Counted from the stretch's first letter, positions 1-9,314 are shown. The stretch is DNA of 64,000 nt from Alteromonas sp. BL110 (GCF_003443615.1 NZ_CP031967.1:3658001-3722000); one strand, 5' to 3'. Translations and numbers: made by a program. The notes: generated by a model not told the origin, from the letters alone.

Positions 1-1944
1 ATTTGGCATGCGAACGACACAAGTAAAGTTGCCTCAAGTTTGGCTTCACCGCTTTGGGGCTATAGCGCAAATACTCTTATCGAACTGCTATATCACGAAG
101 ACGACGCTCAGTGGGATGCCGCTATCGATAAAGTACTGGCGCTGCGTGATATGTGGCTGCAAAAAGGTTGTATGAGCGTACTGCTACATCTAATGCAAGA
201 CAGTTATCAACCCCATGCCGACAGTGTAGAACGGGCATTAACTAACTATCAGCATTTAGCGGAAGTGTTGGAAAAGGCTAGCACAACACACCAGCGCCCT
301 GAGCAACTACTAGATTGGTTGAATAAGCAAATCCACAAACCGGAAAGTGATGAAGAACTAACGCTGCGCCTTGAGAGTGATAGTCAGCTTATTCGCCTTA
401 TTACTCAGCATGGCTCAAAAGGCCTTGAGTATCCAATCGTTTTTGTGCCCTATGCCACGGGCTATAAAGACGCGTCAAAAAATGGAAAGGCGACATCGCA
501 AATCTTTACTTATTACGACGAAGAGAAGCATGACTTACAGATGCAGCTAGGGCAGACGCCACAAGCCATAGCTCGGGTTCAGCGTGAAAGCGAAGCGGAA
601 GATATGCGTTTGGCGTATGTGGCGGTAACTCGGGCAGCGCACCGCTGCTACATGGGGGTTGTGCCTCTGGCTAATAATGAAAAAAGCGCACTGGCACGAG
701 CTTTAGGTGTCAGTGGTGACAGCGGCAGCAATGATTGGACTAGTGTATTAAGCCGGGTTGCCCAAGAAGACGCCTCTCATACAAGCCATATCGACGGCGA
801 CGAGTTCGACGAAGTGTATTCAGTCTTTGAGCAAGAAGACGAGCTGCCAAAGCTTAGCGTGTTGCAATTTAGCGGCACGGCGAGCGAAGAATGGCGGCTG
901 TATTCATTTTCTGCTATGAGCCGCCTAACTACGGTGAGTACGGGCGCAAACACACCCGTAGTGGAGCCATTAGGTCAAACCCTTCCGAGTGTGCCCGTAA
1001 TTCAAACTATTCGTGACGAAGAGGTTTACGCCGCAGATTCACCTGTGGGGGGAGAAGCGCTGTTTGGTGTAAGTGGTACAGATCCTTCGTTTAGCGCTGC
1101 GACGACAACCAGTAAAAGTGACTTACGCTTCACGTTAGAGAAAGGTGCAAGCGCAGGTAATTTACTGCACGATATTCTTGAAAACAATGATTTTAGTGCG
1201 CCCGAATGGGAAGAAACTGGCAAAGAGCTCGTAAAACGCTTTGGCCTAGATGAAAAGCGTACACCGCTACTTTACGACTGGCTAGAAGAAGCTTTGCAGA
1301 CGCCCCTGTATCCTAAAATGCAATTAAGCATGAGTGATTTACCGTTAGCGCAAACCCTGCGCGAAGCGGAGTTCTACTTTCCCATGAACGATACCCAATG
1401 GGCTCAACTTCGTGATGTTCTTTCCCGCCACCGCCAATCTGTAGCTGATTCCATTGGTGGTAAGGTTGATGCTGCGCCTCAGCTAATCACGGCGAAACTG
1501 CAGGGAATGATGCACGGTTTTATTGACTTGATTTTTGAATATGATGGTCAGTTTTTTGTTGCGGATTACAAATCGACCTGGCTTGGAGATACGTTAGATT
1601 GCTACTTACCCGCTGCGCTGTTTCATAACAATCAGCATCACCTTTACGACCTCCAATACTTAATTTACTGCTTAGCGCTACACCGCTATTTAAAAAACAC
1701 CCTGCCTGATTACGACCCTGATGTTCATTTCGGTGGTGTGTATTATCTATATTTACGCGGCATGCACCCCGAAAACGAACGGGGTGAAGGGGTATTCTAT
1801 ACCGATATTCCTTCGTCTTTTCTCATGCAAATAGATTCGATATTTGAAAGAGGTGGCAATATTCAGCAAAGCGACAATTCGAAAAATGCAGGCACTACTC
1901 AACAGCCTTCAGGTCAGCAGCAGTTTAGTTTCGATGACGAGTAG
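1..1944 (+). CDS. recB: RecB, exonuclease V beta subunit (C-terminal part)
   Basis: This is the C-terminal part of the RecB helicase-nuclease of the RecBCD double-strand-break repair complex. The frame is open to base 1, so the gene starts outside the window; the TTG at 40 is only an internal codon. Counting from base 1, the helicase motif GSKGLEYPIVF lies near residues 138-148 and LAYVAVTRA (motif VI type) at 204-212. The C-terminal nuclease domain shows GFID (506-509) and DYKS (522-525). D509, D522 and K524 match the metal-binding and catalytic residues of the RecB nuclease family. recD follows within about 30 bases, which supports a recB-recD operon; recC is presumably further left. Identification is firm. 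Confidence 0.95.
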   Translation: MWHANDTSKVASSLASPLWGYSANTLIELLYHEDDAQWDAAIDKVLALRDMWLQKGCMSVLLHLMQDSYQPHADSVERALTNYQHLAEVLEKASTTHQRPEQLLDWLNKQIHKPESDEELTLRLESDSQLIRLITQHGSKGLEYPIVFVPYATGYKDASKNGKATSQIFTYYDEEKHDLQMQLGQTPQAIARVQRESEAEDMRLAYVAVTRAAHRCYMGVVPLANNEKSALARALGVSGDSGSNDWTSVLSRVAQEDASHTSHIDGDEFDEVYSVFEQEDELPKLSVLQFSGTASEEWRLYSFSAMSRLTTVSTGANTPVVEPLGQTLPSVPVIQTIRDEEVYAADSPVGGEALFGVSGTDPSFSAATTTSKSDLRFTLEKGASAGNLLHDILENNDFSAPEWEETGKELVKRFGLDEKRTPLLYDWLEEALQTPLYPKMQLSMSDLPLAQTLREAEFYFPMNDTQWAQLRDVLSRHRQSVADSIGGKVDAAPQLITAKLQGMMHGFIDLIFEYDGQFFVADYKSTWLGDTLDCYLPAALFHNNQHHLYDLQYLIYCLALHRYLKNTLPDYDPDVHFGGVYYLYLRGMHPENERGEGVFYTDIPSSFLMQIDSIFERGGNIQQSDNSKNAGTTQQPSGQQQFSFDDE

Positions 1945-1975
1945 TGGCATCGAGGACAATATAGTTGGGAAAATA

Positions 1976-4174
1976 ATGAACAACAATCAACATTCTGTAT
2001 CGTCGTTTTTTGATAACTTGTTTGGCATCGAAGCTATCGACAAATTTGTCGCAAAAGAATTTGGCTTTATTGATGAAATTGCGCAAGAAGAGAGGTTTAT
2101 CTGGGCTGGGTTACTGGCGTATTTGTCGTACATGCAGCGTAACGGGCATAGCTGTATCTATCTTAAAGATATAGCGGGGACAACCCTTTTCAAAGAAATA
2201 GACACCGAACAAGCGATTGGTTCGACGGCCGACGTGCAAGAAAGCGAAAGCGCATCATCGAATCACAACTCGCAAGCGTTTATAGAACAAACAGAGCCCG
2301 AAAAAGTCCCCCAAACGGGTGTAGAGCTACCTCAGCTTACGCCTTTACTAAAAATTGTAAAAAGCGCGCTGGAAAACGAACAAGTTGCTCAGCTATTTGT
2401 TTATAAAAACGGTAGGCTGTATAGCCGACGCTATTATGGGTTTGAACAAGAAGTGGCGCGAAACATAGTGGACCGGGCGGCGATTACACCCCTTACAGAA
2501 GAAGCAACTGAAAAAGTAAAGCAACTGTGGCCCGCTATATTCCCTACCGAAACTACAGATCAACAAGATTGGCAGCAAATTGCTGTTGCTAAAAGTTTGA
2601 TGCAGCGGTTTTGTGTCATAAACGGCGGGCCTGGCACGGGTAAAACCTATACCGTATTACGGCTATTACTGGCGTTACAGGCGTGTGACAAAGACTTGAA
2701 TATTGTATTAGCCGCCCCGACTGGTAAGGCTCAACAGCGTATGACCGAGTCTATAGTCAATAGTATTGAAGCGCTTCGCGGTAAGGTTGACGATACTGCG
2801 CTTGATAACGTACCTACAGCCGCTGTAACGCTGCATAGGTTATTAGGGTTACGAGAACACGGTGTATCGACCAAGTACAATCAACACAACCCATTGGCAG
2901 CAGATGTACTCATCGTCGATGAAGCGAGTATGGTCGATTTAGCGTTAATGACGCGCATTGTTCGTGCATTGCCGGACCATGCACGACTCTATTTTATTGG
3001 TGATGCCGACCAGCTTCCAGCCGTTGAGCTTGGCAATGTGCTAGAGCAGCTCGTTAGTGATACAACAAGCTTCGTCGCAGAAGAGAATGCATCGCCGAGT
3101 AGTGAAAATAGCCTACACAGTCCTAACGACCCGCTTTCATTGGGAGGCGTACCATCGTTAATGCGCCAACATATTGCTACACTGTGTCCTCATCTTCCTA
3201 TGTTACCTGTTAATGAACGAGCAAAAAGTTACGTGGCAACACTGCAGGCGCCGCAGCGTTTTAAAGGACAAGTTGCAAAAGTGGCAACGGCCATACAGCA
3301 AGGTAACGCTGGTGGTGCGCTCGCTGCCATCGCCGAAAAGGGCAATGAGAATAGTAAAACCGCTAACTTAGCTTCACACATAGCCTCAAACTTAGATTCA
3401 AATAATAAGCCACGCTTAAAAGATGGCGTGTGTTTGTGGCCAGAAGATGAAGTTAGCAGTCGTGATTTACATGAGTTAGCTAAAGAAAGCTTCTTCCCCA
3501 TTTTTGATGCCGATAATGCTGGAGAAGCGCTTAATCGCCTAAACTATGTTAGGTGGCTCACGCCGGTGCGCAAGGGTGCAATGGGAGTTGAGGGCCTAAA
3601 TAGCTTGGTGTTCGATGCCATTAAGCATAAAATTAAGAGGCGAGAAGGGCACTTCTATCAAGGTCAGCCCATAATGATTGTAAAGAATCATCATCCACAG
3701 CGGCTATCGAACGGTGAAGTAGGCGTAATTTGGCCTGATAGCACGGGTAAGCTGTATGCATGGTTTTACCAAGATGCCAAAAGTCCAGACCAACAAGCCT
3801 CGTCAGGTACGGGCGAGAATGCTACTGGTGTACAACACCAAATGCAAAAACAAGCGTTACGCAGTATATCGTTATCAAGAGTGCCACAGTTTGAAACTGT
3901 ATATGCCATGACCATTCACAAATCTCAAGGCTCTGAGTTTAATCACGTTGTGCTCATGCTGCCCAAACCTGATAGCGATAAAGCCGCCAACCTATTCCAT
4001 CGGGGTCTAGTGTATACCGGCTTAACCCGTGCGAAAGGCGGTTGTTTGATTATTTCAGACAACACGACATTTAGCCATATGGTTCAGCGTGTAGATAAGC
4101 GCTATTCAGGGTTGTCAGAAGCAATAAGCCTGCACATAGAGAGCACATCAAACGCGACCACAGAAATCGAGTAG
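1976..4174 (+). CDS. recD: RecD, exonuclease V alpha subunit
   Basis: RecD is the 5'-3' helicase motor of RecBCD. From the ATG at 1976 it has about 732 residues, longer than the E. coli protein (about 608). The extra length seems to sit in acidic, low-complexity stretches near residues 75-110 and 360-400. Walker A NGGPGTGKT is at 216-224, Walker B VDEAS near 314-318, then FIGDADQLPAVE, the TIHKSQGSEF motif from about 646, and YTGLTRAK near the C-terminus. The frame is open upstream to 1844, inside recB. An ATG at 1934 would overlap the recB stop but has no close ribosome site. I chose 1976, which has a weak GGGA five bases upstream. The exact start is uncertain; the identity is not. Confidence 0.94.
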   Translation: MNNNQHSVSSFFDNLFGIEAIDKFVAKEFGFIDEIAQEERFIWAGLLAYLSYMQRNGHSCIYLKDIAGTTLFKEIDTEQAIGSTADVQESESASSNHNSQAFIEQTEPEKVPQTGVELPQLTPLLKIVKSALENEQVAQLFVYKNGRLYSRRYYGFEQEVARNIVDRAAITPLTEEATEKVKQLWPAIFPTETTDQQDWQQIAVAKSLMQRFCVINGGPGTGKTYTVLRLLLALQACDKDLNIVLAAPTGKAQQRMTESIVNSIEALRGKVDDTALDNVPTAAVTLHRLLGLREHGVSTKYNQHNPLAADVLIVDEASMVDLALMTRIVRALPDHARLYFIGDADQLPAVELGNVLEQLVSDTTSFVAEENASPSSENSLHSPNDPLSLGGVPSLMRQHIATLCPHLPMLPVNERAKSYVATLQAPQRFKGQVAKVATAIQQGNAGGALAAIAEKGNENSKTANLASHIASNLDSNNKPRLKDGVCLWPEDEVSSRDLHELAKESFFPIFDADNAGEALNRLNYVRWLTPVRKGAMGVEGLNSLVFDAIKHKIKRREGHFYQGQPIMIVKNHHPQRLSNGEVGVIWPDSTGKLYAWFYQDAKSPDQQASSGTGENATGVQHQMQKQALRSISLSRVPQFETVYAMTIHKSQGSEFNHVVLMLPKPDSDKAANLFHRGLVYTGLTRAKGGCLIISDNTTFSHMVQRVDKRYSGLSEAISLHIESTSNATTEIE

Positions 4175-4188
4175 AAGAAAATGTACTC

Positions 4189-4211
4189 TGGTCCCAAAAT
4201 TTGGGGGGCCA
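4189..4211. repeat. REP-like palindrome between convergent genes
   Basis: A short imperfect hairpin, TGG.CCC then an A/T loop then GGG..CCA, lies between the end of recD and the convergent small gene. The preceding TGTACTCTGG resembles, from memory, motifs seen near RAYT-type transposases in marine gammaproteobacteria. There is no T-run on either side, so it is not a typical intrinsic terminator. It could be a solitary REP-like element or just a termination structure. Confidence 0.3.
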
Positions 4212-4242
4212 TCTTAGTTAGGAATGGTACATTTCTGCGTTG

Positions 4243-4662
4243 TTATTTCACAGGCGTAAACAGACAAAGGCCGTTTTTGTTAATAGCAATTGGCGTTTTG
4301 CTTATCAAATAAATGCGGGTGGGTGCGCTTACGCGCAAAATACCGCCTTCAGCGTTTAAAAACTGTGAAGGCAAAAGCACAGAATTGTCATCATTTTCTA
4401 GGCGATTAGTTTCGGCTTTTATGGAGAAGTGCGATAAGCCGAAATGATCTAGCCAGCCCAATATATTATTTGGTGTCGCAACAAAATGATCGTGCTTTAA
4501 TAGGCTACTGTGTAACGTAATGTTCGCGCCGAAAACGGGTTTGTTTTCTATAGCCATCTGCGTATTCGGCTTTATATGCAGCCGATATAGCCCATGTGAC
4601 TCCGGCACAATATCATCATTTGCATCTGTATCATTCACTAGCGTTAGCATACAAAGTTTCAC
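4243..4662 (-). CDS. Hypothetical protein (139 aa)
   Basis: I do not recognise this protein. It is predicted soluble, with no clear signal peptide or membrane segment. The middle is rich in His, Leu and Asn, and the C-terminal part alternates hydrophobic and polar residues (RIYLISKTPIAI), suggesting beta strands. The start is GTG at 4662, with an ATG four codons later; neither has a clear ribosome site. It stands alone between recD, which converges on it, and a MocR regulator on the same strand. Codon use looks like that of its neighbours. It may be lineage-specific. Confidence 0.55.
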   Translation of the reverse strand: MKLCMLTLVNDTDANDDIVPESHGLYRLHIKPNTQMAIENKPVFGANITLHSSLLKHDHFVATPNNILGWLDHFGLSHFSIKAETNRLENDDNSVLLPSQFLNAEGGILRVSAPTRIYLISKTPIAINKNGLCLFTPVK

Positions 4663-4807
4663 GGGGTAATTCTGATGACTTTATTGTGGTGGAGTTACGT
4701 TTGTCCTGCGTTGATGTGGATCAATCAGAGGCAAATACTGGGCTACAAGCTATTTTTAAAACGGTGGTCGTATGAAAAAGTCAGCACCAAATATTTTGGA
4801 TAGTGAA

Positions 4808-6235
4808 CTAAGCTATTTGCGCGTTAAGCAATTCGCCAAGGCGCCTAATAGCTTCGGTCCGTTCAGCTTGAGTACTATCAATAAAATTAAAACGCAAACA
4901 ATGCCGATATTTCCCCGTCGCTGAAAACAGCTGTCCGGGCGCGACATAAATACCATGTTGTTTGGCCTCATCGGCAAGCTTAACACTGTCGTAACGGCTG
5001 TTGAGCTCTACCCACAGCACATAGCCACCTTGAGGGTAGCTAATACACGTGTCTGAAGGGAAAAAGCGTTTAATGTCTGCGCGCAGAGCATCTCGCGCGC
5101 TCACGTAGTAATGGCGCATGGACCTAATGTGTTTGTCGTAGCCACCCTGTTCAATAAAGCTTGCTATAGCTAACTGGGGCAAGGTAGGGCACATAGAGCT
5201 ACTGACATACTTAGCATGTAGTACTTTGTTTCTATAGCTACCGGGCGCTATCCAACCTACGCGAAAGCCAGGCGCGAGGGTTTTTGAAAACGACGAACAT
5301 AGCAAAACGCGACCGTCCTCATCGAACGATTTTATCGTTTTTGGTCGAGGGTAAGAATAAGCTATATCGCCGTAAATATCGTCTTCGATAATGGCAACGT
5401 CGTATTCTCTCGCCAACTCGTATAGCGCTTGCTTTTTTGCCTCAGGCATAACGAATCCCTGCGGGTTATTCACCGTTGGAGCGACTAAAATTGCCTTTAT
5501 CGGCCATTGGTCAAGCGCTAGTTTTAATGCTTCTATACTTAGCCCCGTTTCAGAGTCAGTGGGAATTTCTAACGCTTTCAACTCTGCGCCCTTTATAGCC
5601 TGCATAGCACCGTAGAACCCAGGAGACTCTACCGCTATCACGTCACCAGCGCTTGCCACTGCACGAAGACACACTGATAGTGCTTCTTGGCAGCCAGAGG
5701 TCACAATAAATTCATCGCTTTGTAACACACAGCCAGATGCTGCGGCCAATCGGCTTAGCTGTTTTCGCAGAGTTTCATCACCTTTTACGTCACCGTATAT
5801 CATGCCGTCTAAGGCTCTATGTTTGGTTAGTTCATGCAGACGTTTTATCAGCGGTTTAAGGGTTTTGACGGTCATGTCAGGCATGGCATGCTGGAACTGA
5901 CAAAGGGTATCAACATTGTGGTCTTTACTGAAGGTATTCAGCAAAGTGTCTAGCACATCTTCCCATTGAGACACATCCATAGGACGCTGCGGTGGCTTCG
6001 TCATGCGTGGCGTGTTGTCTATTAATACACTACGGGCAACAAAATAACCTGATTTAGGCTTTGCCTCTATCAGTTGCTGCGCTTCTAAAACACGATAAGC
6101 TTCCTGCACGGTAGCAATACTTACTTTATGTTCCGTTGACAGCTGCCTTACAGAAGGTAATTTGTTTCCCACCTCAAAAACACCACGTTCGATTTGGGCT
6201 TTAAGTTCATTGGCTAATGTTTCATAAAGCGTCAT
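4808..6235 (-). CDS. MocR-family (GntR/aminotransferase fusion) transcriptional regulator
   Basis: This 475-residue protein fuses an N-terminal GntR winged helix (residues about 1-70, with LPSVRQLSTEHKVS recognition-helix features) to a PLP fold-type I aminotransferase-like domain (about 110-475). The aminotransferase part keeps NNPQG (256-260), EDDIYGD (284-290) and SSFSK with the PLP-binding Lys at 318, so it probably binds PLP and senses an amino acid or amine. MocR proteins usually regulate a divergent metabolic or export gene. Here the divergent neighbour is a LysE-type exporter, and the shared 256-base intergenic region carries a CATACAG box array. PdxR, GabR and TauR subgroups cannot be told apart by eye. 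Confidence 0.88.
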   Translation of the reverse strand: MTLYETLANELKAQIERGVFEVGNKLPSVRQLSTEHKVSIATVQEAYRVLEAQQLIEAKPKSGYFVARSVLIDNTPRMTKPPQRPMDVSQWEDVLDTLLNTFSKDHNVDTLCQFQHAMPDMTVKTLKPLIKRLHELTKHRALDGMIYGDVKGDETLRKQLSRLAAASGCVLQSDEFIVTSGCQEALSVCLRAVASAGDVIAVESPGFYGAMQAIKGAELKALEIPTDSETGLSIEALKLALDQWPIKAILVAPTVNNPQGFVMPEAKKQALYELAREYDVAIIEDDIYGDIAYSYPRPKTIKSFDEDGRVLLCSSFSKTLAPGFRVGWIAPGSYRNKVLHAKYVSSSMCPTLPQLAIASFIEQGGYDKHIRSMRHYYVSARDALRADIKRFFPSDTCISYPQGGYVLWVELNSRYDSVKLADEAKQHGIYVAPGQLFSATGKYRHCLRFNFIDSTQAERTEAIRRLGELLNAQIA

Positions 6236-6264
6236 CGTAACCTTTATTCTTCTGAAGTCATCTG

Positions 6265-6395
6265 CATACAGATAACTATATCTTAGTTAACGGGTGCTTT
6301 TAACCATACAGATTAGTCAAATAACAACCATACAGGGATGAATATGGCTAAACTGTATGGCTGTTTTTAAAAGTGTTTGAGTCTGATGCATACAG
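6265..6395. promoter_or_regulatory. CATACAG operator array between MocR regulator and LysE exporter
   Basis: CATACAG occurs at 6265, 6305, 6329 and 6389, and its inverse CTGTATG at 6353. The pair at 6328-6335 and 6353-6360 forms the inverted repeat CCATACAG-N17-CTGTATGG. A near-match, CTGTAATG, sits at 6404. Boxes 6305, 6329 and 6353 are spaced 24 bases apart. MocR regulators commonly bind repeated sites in such divergent intergenic regions, so these are the probable operators of the regulator at 4808-6235. Binding itself is inferred. Confidence 0.65.
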
Positions 6396-6491
6396 AAATA
6401 TGGCTGTAATGTGTTAGCGAAAAATAATCGTTTGGTTAACCCAGTTTCTCTCAAAGAAACGCATTACTTACCTCAACACATAAGGATTGTC

Positions 6492-7094
6492 ATGGAAACA
6501 TCTCTTCTCATCGCACTGGCGACATTTGCATTCATCAGTACGGTAACCCCTGGCCCAAATAATATGATGCTTTTGGCTTCAGGGGCACAATACGGTTATA
6601 AACGTTCGCTGCCGCACATGTTGGGTATTGTGATTGGTGTTGCAGGTTTAATGGTTAGCACACTGCTTGGCATTGGTGCGTTATTTAGCATATTTCCCGT
6701 ATTGTACAGTGTACTTAAGGTGCTCGGCGTTGCATATCTGTTATGGTTAGCATTTAAAATTGCCACCGGGCCTGTGGATGAAATTGAGATAAAATCAGCC
6801 AGACGTCAGGAGCCACTCAAATGGTGGGAAGGGGCATTATTTCAGTTGATAAACCCTAAAGCATGGATGATGGCGTTAGCGAGTGTAGGCACATTTTCCC
6901 TGCCTGGCGAGCATTATACGGAATCTGGCATTGCAATTGTTACCGCCTTTGCAGTTATTGGGTTTCCTTGTATTTCGCTATGGGCTGCAGTAGGTGCAAG
7001 AATTCGTGTATGGTTGAGTTCGCCAATTCGAAGACGGAAGTTTAACCTTACAATGGGCGCGGCCACAGCTGCAACGTTGTTTTTAATTGTGTAA
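6492..7094 (+). CDS. LysE/RhtB-family amino acid exporter
   Basis: This inner-membrane protein of 200 residues probably exports an amino acid or related compound. It has the hydrophobic multi-helix pattern of the LysE superfamily (five to six segments) and the conserved TPGPNN motif at residues 19-24. The start at ATG 6492 is chosen over an upstream ATG because AAGGA lies at a good distance (6482-6486) and the LysE similarity begins there. It is divergent from a MocR regulator and shares the CATACAG array with it. Induction by its substrate through that regulator is likely but inferred; the substrate is unknown. Confidence 0.85.
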   Translation: METSLLIALATFAFISTVTPGPNNMMLLASGAQYGYKRSLPHMLGIVIGVAGLMVSTLLGIGALFSIFPVLYSVLKVLGVAYLLWLAFKIATGPVDEIEIKSARRQEPLKWWEGALFQLINPKAWMMALASVGTFSLPGEHYTESGIAIVTAFAVIGFPCISLWAAVGARIRVWLSSPIRRRKFNLTMGAATAATLFLIV

Positions 7095-7177
7095 CGTTTG
7101 TATTAACTTGGTGCAAGCTCTTAGAGAAAGGCGACTAGCTAGTGTCTTTTAAAAACTTGATGAAAGGAACGCGAATA

Positions 7178-7516
7178 ATGAATTTGGTCGGTAACTTCAT
7201 TCAATACCTAAATGCTTATGAAAAAAAGAACTTAGACAGCATTTCCGACATGTTTTCAGATGACATCGCATTACGTGATTGGAAAATTTCCGTACAAGGT
7301 AAATCTTTAGCAATTGACGAAACACGTAAAAACTTTGCGAATGCAGATTCAATAGAAATACACGTGCTATCAACCATGGCAAACGATAATATGGTGTCTG
7401 GAGAGCTTAAAATTGTGGTTGATAAAGCAGAAACATTATTTGTTGTCGATGTCGTAACATTTGATGAAGACGGTAAAATCACCTCTATTCATGCTTATCT
7501 AGGGCGTGAAGATTAA
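7178..7516 (+). CDS. NTF2-like (SnoaL-type) small protein
   Basis: This 112-residue cytosolic protein has the pattern of the NTF2/SnoaL fold: an N-terminal helix (FIQYLNAYEKKNLDSISDMF), then alternating strands ending in GKITSIHAYLG, typical of SnoaL-like nuclear transport factor 2 family proteins. The start at ATG 7178 has GAAAGGA about ten bases upstream; a GTG at 7142 is possible but poorer. It lies between an exporter and a VOC-family gene in a run of small same-strand genes. The fold covers isomerases, hydrolases and binding proteins, so no substrate can be named. Confidence 0.75.
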   Translation: MNLVGNFIQYLNAYEKKNLDSISDMFSDDIALRDWKISVQGKSLAIDETRKNFANADSIEIHVLSTMANDNMVSGELKIVVDKAETLFVVDVVTFDEDGKITSIHAYLGRED

Positions 7517-7553
7517 GCTAAGTTGCAGTAAAACCCTATAGGAGCAAGTGCTC

Positions 7554-7934
7554 ATGGAATTGAATCAAGTTACACTACCTGTTATCAATATGGCTGAAGC
7601 GGTTGAGTTTTATCTTACCCTTGGGTTTACACAAATAGTAGATACACCGCATTATGCAAGATTTACTTGCCCTGAAGGCACCTCTACGTTTTCGCTTTCT
7701 TTAGAAAGCGAAAACGTACAAAATCACAGCGTGATCTACTTTGAGCATGAAGCGTTAGACGAGCTATATAGATCGCTAGTAAAAAAGGGCATTGGGTTTG
7801 AACAGCCGCCAACTGAACAACGTTATCTTTGGAAAGAAGCTATTTTAAAAGACCCATCTGGCAATAAAATAAAGCTTTATTGGGCGGGAGAGAACAGAGT
7901 AAACCCACCTTGGAAAGTAGAGATTAAGCAGTAA
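7554..7934 (+). CDS. VOC-family (glyoxalase/bleomycin resistance-like) protein
   Basis: A 126-residue protein of the vicinal oxygen chelate superfamily. It begins with LPVINMAEAVEFYLTLGF, the usual beta-alpha-beta opening, and ends with DPSGNKIKLYWAG, the typical DPxGNxxxL signature. The ATG at 7554 has AGGAG at 7540-7544, a better fit than the GTG at 7548. The usual metal-binding His/Glu residues are not clearly all present, so it may be a binding or isomerase-type member and not a glyoxalase I. It forms a tandem of small genes with its neighbours. Confidence 0.8.
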   Translation: MELNQVTLPVINMAEAVEFYLTLGFTQIVDTPHYARFTCPEGTSTFSLSLESENVQNHSVIYFEHEALDELYRSLVKKGIGFEQPPTEQRYLWKEAILKDPSGNKIKLYWAGENRVNPPWKVEIKQ

Positions 7935-7963
7935 CCGTTTAAATAAACATACCGAGATAATCA

Positions 7964-8299
7964 GTGACAGAACCCCAAATAAGCGTGCACTTTCGCTTAA
8001 CAAAGTTAGATGCCATGCAGGCCTATACGCTAAAAAGAGAAATTGAAGGCGCTTACTTTATTAAGCGTGAAGGGAATGGTGATAACCAAAAAGCTGATGT
8101 TTTTGTCGGCATGGTGCCTTTAAAGGAAGCGCTGTTCGACGAACTCAATGACTATGTTATACGCCAGCAAATTCAGTACGATGACTGTGATATCTTTGTA
8201 GAATCCAAACATGCTAATGGGGATATCACCGTACCAAGGGTAGTAAATAAACTGCTGAAGTATATAGACTGTAAGCTTACATACGCCCTAACTAACTAG
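7964..8299 (+). CDS. Hypothetical protein (111 aa)
   Basis: A GTG-started protein of 111 residues that I do not recognise. It is soluble, charged (REGNGDNQKAD) and has no signal peptide or membrane segment. The C-terminal half, DITVPRVVNKLLKYIDCKLTYAL, looks helical and amphipathic. It follows the VOC gene by 29 bases on the same strand and may be co-transcribed. It converges on the DNA glycosylase gene. No function is assigned. Confidence 0.6.
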   Translation: MTEPQISVHFRLTKLDAMQAYTLKREIEGAYFIKREGNGDNQKADVFVGMVPLKEALFDELNDYVIRQQIQYDDCDIFVESKHANGDITVPRVVNKLLKYIDCKLTYALTN

Positions 8300-8344
8300 G
8301 TTTTAGTTAAGATAGTGCGAAAAAGATTACAACACCACGCCTTT

Positions 8345-8977
8345 TCATACACTTTGCTCCAGTGTGAAGCGCCAAGGTAGGCTTGTATCATCCCGTGGGG
8401 GATGCACTTCGCTTTTATCGTCTTTTCTATCTTCATTTTTATCTTCTTTTGCGTAATCTATGCCTATGCGAGGTGCGCTGACAATACTTTCGGCGGCATT
8501 AAATTCGGCGTTGCTCTCAATCCAGATAGTATTGTTGTTTACCACGGGTTCGCCATTTAGCGCTGGTGTTAACGCTAAAGCTTGCGAAAGCTTCGCTGGG
8601 CCAGAACATAAGTTACGCACTGCAACGTTTGACCCTCGTCGTTCCTGCATGATATCTAAGCCAACGGTAGGACTTATTGCTCGGATAAGCACAGAATCAG
8701 TATTGCCCACCACGTTGGTGACAATATTGAACATGCTGTGGTAACCGTAAACCGTGTAGATATAGGCTATGCCGCCCCTTTTTTCTAGCGTTGTTACAGA
8801 TGAGGGCCGGCGCAATAGGTGCTTTTGCATGGCGAGGTCGCGTTGACCGCAATAAGCTTCAGTTTCCGTGATCATTCCTCCGGTAAGTGCACCACCGACC
8901 CTACTAAATAGAAAATTGCCTACGAGTGACCTTGCTATATTGACTACATCACTGTCAGTGAAAGAAGAAAGCTGCAT
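8345..8977 (-). CDS. 3-methyladenine DNA glycosylase (AAG/Mpg family)
   Basis: This 210-residue protein resembles the alkyladenine DNA glycosylase family, which removes alkylated purines in base excision repair. It shows GGMITETEAYCGQRDLA near residues 33-49 (family pattern ITETEAYxGxxDxA), then KRGGIAYIYTVYGYHSMFNIV, and SVLIRAISP. The glutamate in TETEAY is the family's catalytic position. The C-terminal 40 residues are charged and low in complexity (KEDKNEDRKDDKSE), unlike the core. It stands alone on the minus strand. Family assignment is good; the damage range is not known. Confidence 0.85.
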   Translation of the reverse strand: MQLSSFTDSDVVNIARSLVGNFLFSRVGGALTGGMITETEAYCGQRDLAMQKHLLRRPSSVTTLEKRGGIAYIYTVYGYHSMFNIVTNVVGNTDSVLIRAISPTVGLDIMQERRGSNVAVRNLCSGPAKLSQALALTPALNGEPVVNNNTIWIESNAEFNAAESIVSAPRIGIDYAKEDKNEDRKDDKSEVHPPRDDTSLPWRFTLEQSV

Positions 8978-9001
8978 TTTGCTAAAGTAGATTTAGGTAA
9001 G

Positions 9002-9223
9002 TTACGACGACTTTTTAATTTCGCTATGAGACTTTAAAACCTTACTGCCGTCGTCTTGTTCAATAAGGTACGCAGGGTCATTGTCGCTCGCTTCACGCTT
9101 TACTGATGAACCTTTAATAGTGCGTTCAACGTCGCTAGTAAATTTCTCTCTTATATTGCCTGTGGCACTGCCATTACCCCATTCCCATTCAACTTGTGTA
9201 TTTACCGCGTAGTGTTTCATCAT
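9002..9223 (-). CDS. DUF2945 / HVA1 TUDOR-like small protein
   Basis: This 73-residue protein matches, as I recall the family, the DUF2945 or hypervirulence-associated TUDOR domain. The marks are VEWEWGNGSATGNIREKFT at the start and the DPAYLIEQDDGSKVLKSHSEI ending. Such proteins are small beta-barrel-like cytosolic proteins, often annotated as stress-related; the biochemical role is not established. It starts with ATGATG at 9223 and lies 24 bases upstream of the glycosylase gene, so the two may be co-transcribed. Confidence 0.75.
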   Translation of the reverse strand: MMKHYAVNTQVEWEWGNGSATGNIREKFTSDVERTIKGSSVKREASDNDPAYLIEQDDGSKVLKSHSEIKKSS

Positions 9224-9314
9224 TATTCCCTGTAGCGATAGTTTTACTATTTACACAGTGTTAAACGGGAAAAAGAGTCGCTTAGTTCATAAAGCAATAC
9301 AGCAAAAAGAAGAA

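Noticed and set aside
1026..1223. Minus-strand ORF inside recB
   Set aside because: Shadow of the recB frame, with no ribosome site and unlikely composition.
5391..5615. Plus-strand ORF inside the MocR gene
   Set aside because: Antisense shadow of a well-supported coding frame.
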